Positions 63,340 to 64,000 of a DNA stretch of 64,000 bases are shown here, one piece after another. The DNA is taken from positions 62,001 through 126,000 of the forward strand of contig JAWMQN010000001.1 in the NCBI GenBank assembly GCA_033283265.1, written 5' to 3'. The notes beneath the pieces are model-generated. The model saw nothing but the letters and a program-made list of their open reading frames with translations. It made no database searches and had not been told where the DNA came from. The translations under genes and the position numbers were made by a program. This stretch comes from Mangrovimicrobium sp033283265 (GTDB lineage: Bacteria; Pseudomonadota; Gammaproteobacteria; Pseudomonadales; Halieaceae). Position 1 is the stretch's first letter, and every line of letters starts with the position of its first letter.

Positions 63340-64000
63340 ATGGGGTGGAGACGCAGCTCGCTGCAATCGGTTTACGGCCTGGTCCTGCTACTGGGGGGAT
63401 TGTCGGGCGCACTCGGGGCACCTGACGAGGCCGCACAGGCGGTAGTGGCTAATCTCGAGGCCTACCGCTTCGACCGCCTCGGCCACGCCCAGATACAGAG
63501 CGACTCCATCCGCCCGGTGTACGCACCGGCCGACCGGCCGCACAAGATGCTCATCGTGCCCGTGCGCTTCTCCGATATCGGCTACGACCGCTACGCCGGC
63601 GACCCGCAGCAGGACGACAGGAACCGCGCCTGGTTCCAGCAATTGCTGTTTGCCGGTGGCGCGACGCAGCCCGCGGTGGATACCCTGTCCCACTATTACC
63701 GCCACCAGTCCCGCGGTCGCTACAACGTGACCGGGGATATCTTCCCGGTGGTGCAACTGGAGCGCCCCCTCCATTATTACGGGCGCCCGGTCCAGGGTGG
63801 CGACGGCGAGTGGCGCAGCGACGAGAACAGCGACGACGTCGTCGCAGATGCCCTGCGCGCGGCCTACCGCGCCCACCCCGAGTTTCCCTGGCACGAGTAC
63901 GACCAGTGGGATCCCCACGACTTCGACGGCGACGGCAATCGCGACGAGCCGGATGGCTACATCGATCACTTCGTACTGGTGGTGGCCGGCAAGGGGCAGT
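63340..64000 (+). CDS. M6-family (immune inhibitor A-like) secreted metalloprotease, N-terminal part
   Basis: The gene runs off the window after 220 codons. A signal peptide (about residues 1-27) precedes a domain with MLIVPVRFSDIGYDRYAG, DTLSHYYRHQSRGRYNVTGDIF and FDGDGNRDEPDGYIDHFVLV, which match the N-terminal part of M6 immune-inhibitor A/PrtV-type proteases, including the calcium-binding DxDGDG loop. The zinc motif HExxH would lie beyond the window edge. It is likely secreted. It starts 90 bases after putA. Confidence 0.85.
   Translation, partial: MGWRRSSLQSVYGLVLLLGGLSGALGAPDEAAQAVVANLEAYRFDRLGHAQIQSDSIRPVYAPADRPHKMLIVPVRFSDIGYDRYAGDPQQDDRNRAWFQQLLFAGGATQPAVDTLSHYYRHQSRGRYNVTGDIFPVVQLERPLHYYGRPVQGGDGEWRSDENSDDVVADALRAAYRAHPEFPWHEYDQWDPHDFDGDGNRDEPDGYIDHFVLVVAGKGQ

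Overview
The window comes from a high-GC marine-type gammaproteobacterium. The mix of a cytochrome P450 with its 2Fe-2S ferredoxin, crotonases, an LLM oxidoreductase, a large TonB-dependent receptor and housekeeping genes such as gltX, mnmC, hrpA, dusA and putA fits the Halieaceae/OMG group. That placement is inference from gene content, not from a marker gene. Coding density is very high, almost all ORFs outside the accepted genes are antisense shadows of GC-rich genes, and I see no insertion sequence, prophage, integrase or CRISPR array. 

Layout: 1-4350 holds a di-iron/MBL-fold protein (cut by the window edge), a Prx5-type peroxiredoxin, a quinone oxidoreductase, a membrane-anchored retropepsin, a YghU-type glutathione transferase and a crotonase. 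4476-4593 is a structured palindromic repeat whose second copy lies at 53005-53118. 4652-10895 is a co-directional glutathione/formaldehyde block (frmA-type dehydrogenase, S-formylglutathione hydrolase, SIMPL protein, GCS2-type ligase, M14-like deacylase, LLM oxidoreductase). 10956-25702 is mostly minus strand: an MFS carrier, a PreP-like M16 protease, glutamine cyclotransferase, mnmC, a MaoC hydratase, an NTT-like carrier, then a run of secreted proteins (phosphoesterase, a possible FAM20-like kinase, an LssY_C lipoprotein, an alpha/beta-hydrolase lipoprotein). 

25873-37491 holds a symporter fused to a periplasmic binding domain, hrpA, a bufferin/HvfABC-type copper-peptide operon (precursor with nine EGKCG motifs, DUF692 enzyme, DUF2063 partner), an MlaA-like protein without a lipobox, a response-regulator/PP2C plus STAS partner-switch pair, and transaldolase. 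37769-41847 holds a second divergent crotonase, a surface intradiol dioxygenase, dusA and a pirin. 

41935-51076 is the most accessory-looking region: TetR - P450 - ferredoxin - SIMPL - TetR - TonB receptor - two related membrane proteins - orphan cytochrome-oxidase subunit III and IV-like proteins. The two TetR proteins are paralogues and each divergent promoter region carries a pair of matching 17-bp operators, so the two halves are probably co-regulated by related ligands. 51164-64000 returns to general genes: asparaginase, a pseudouridine synthase, gltX, a TRIC channel, an SlyD-like FKBP, tRNA-Ala(GGC), a small beta-barrel, a tandem-GAF protein, purU, putA and the start of an M6 metalloprotease. 

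The strongest leads are the covarying-arm structured repeat, the EGKCG copper-peptide operon, the possible secreted FAM20-like kinase, and the dual-TetR P450/TonB locus.
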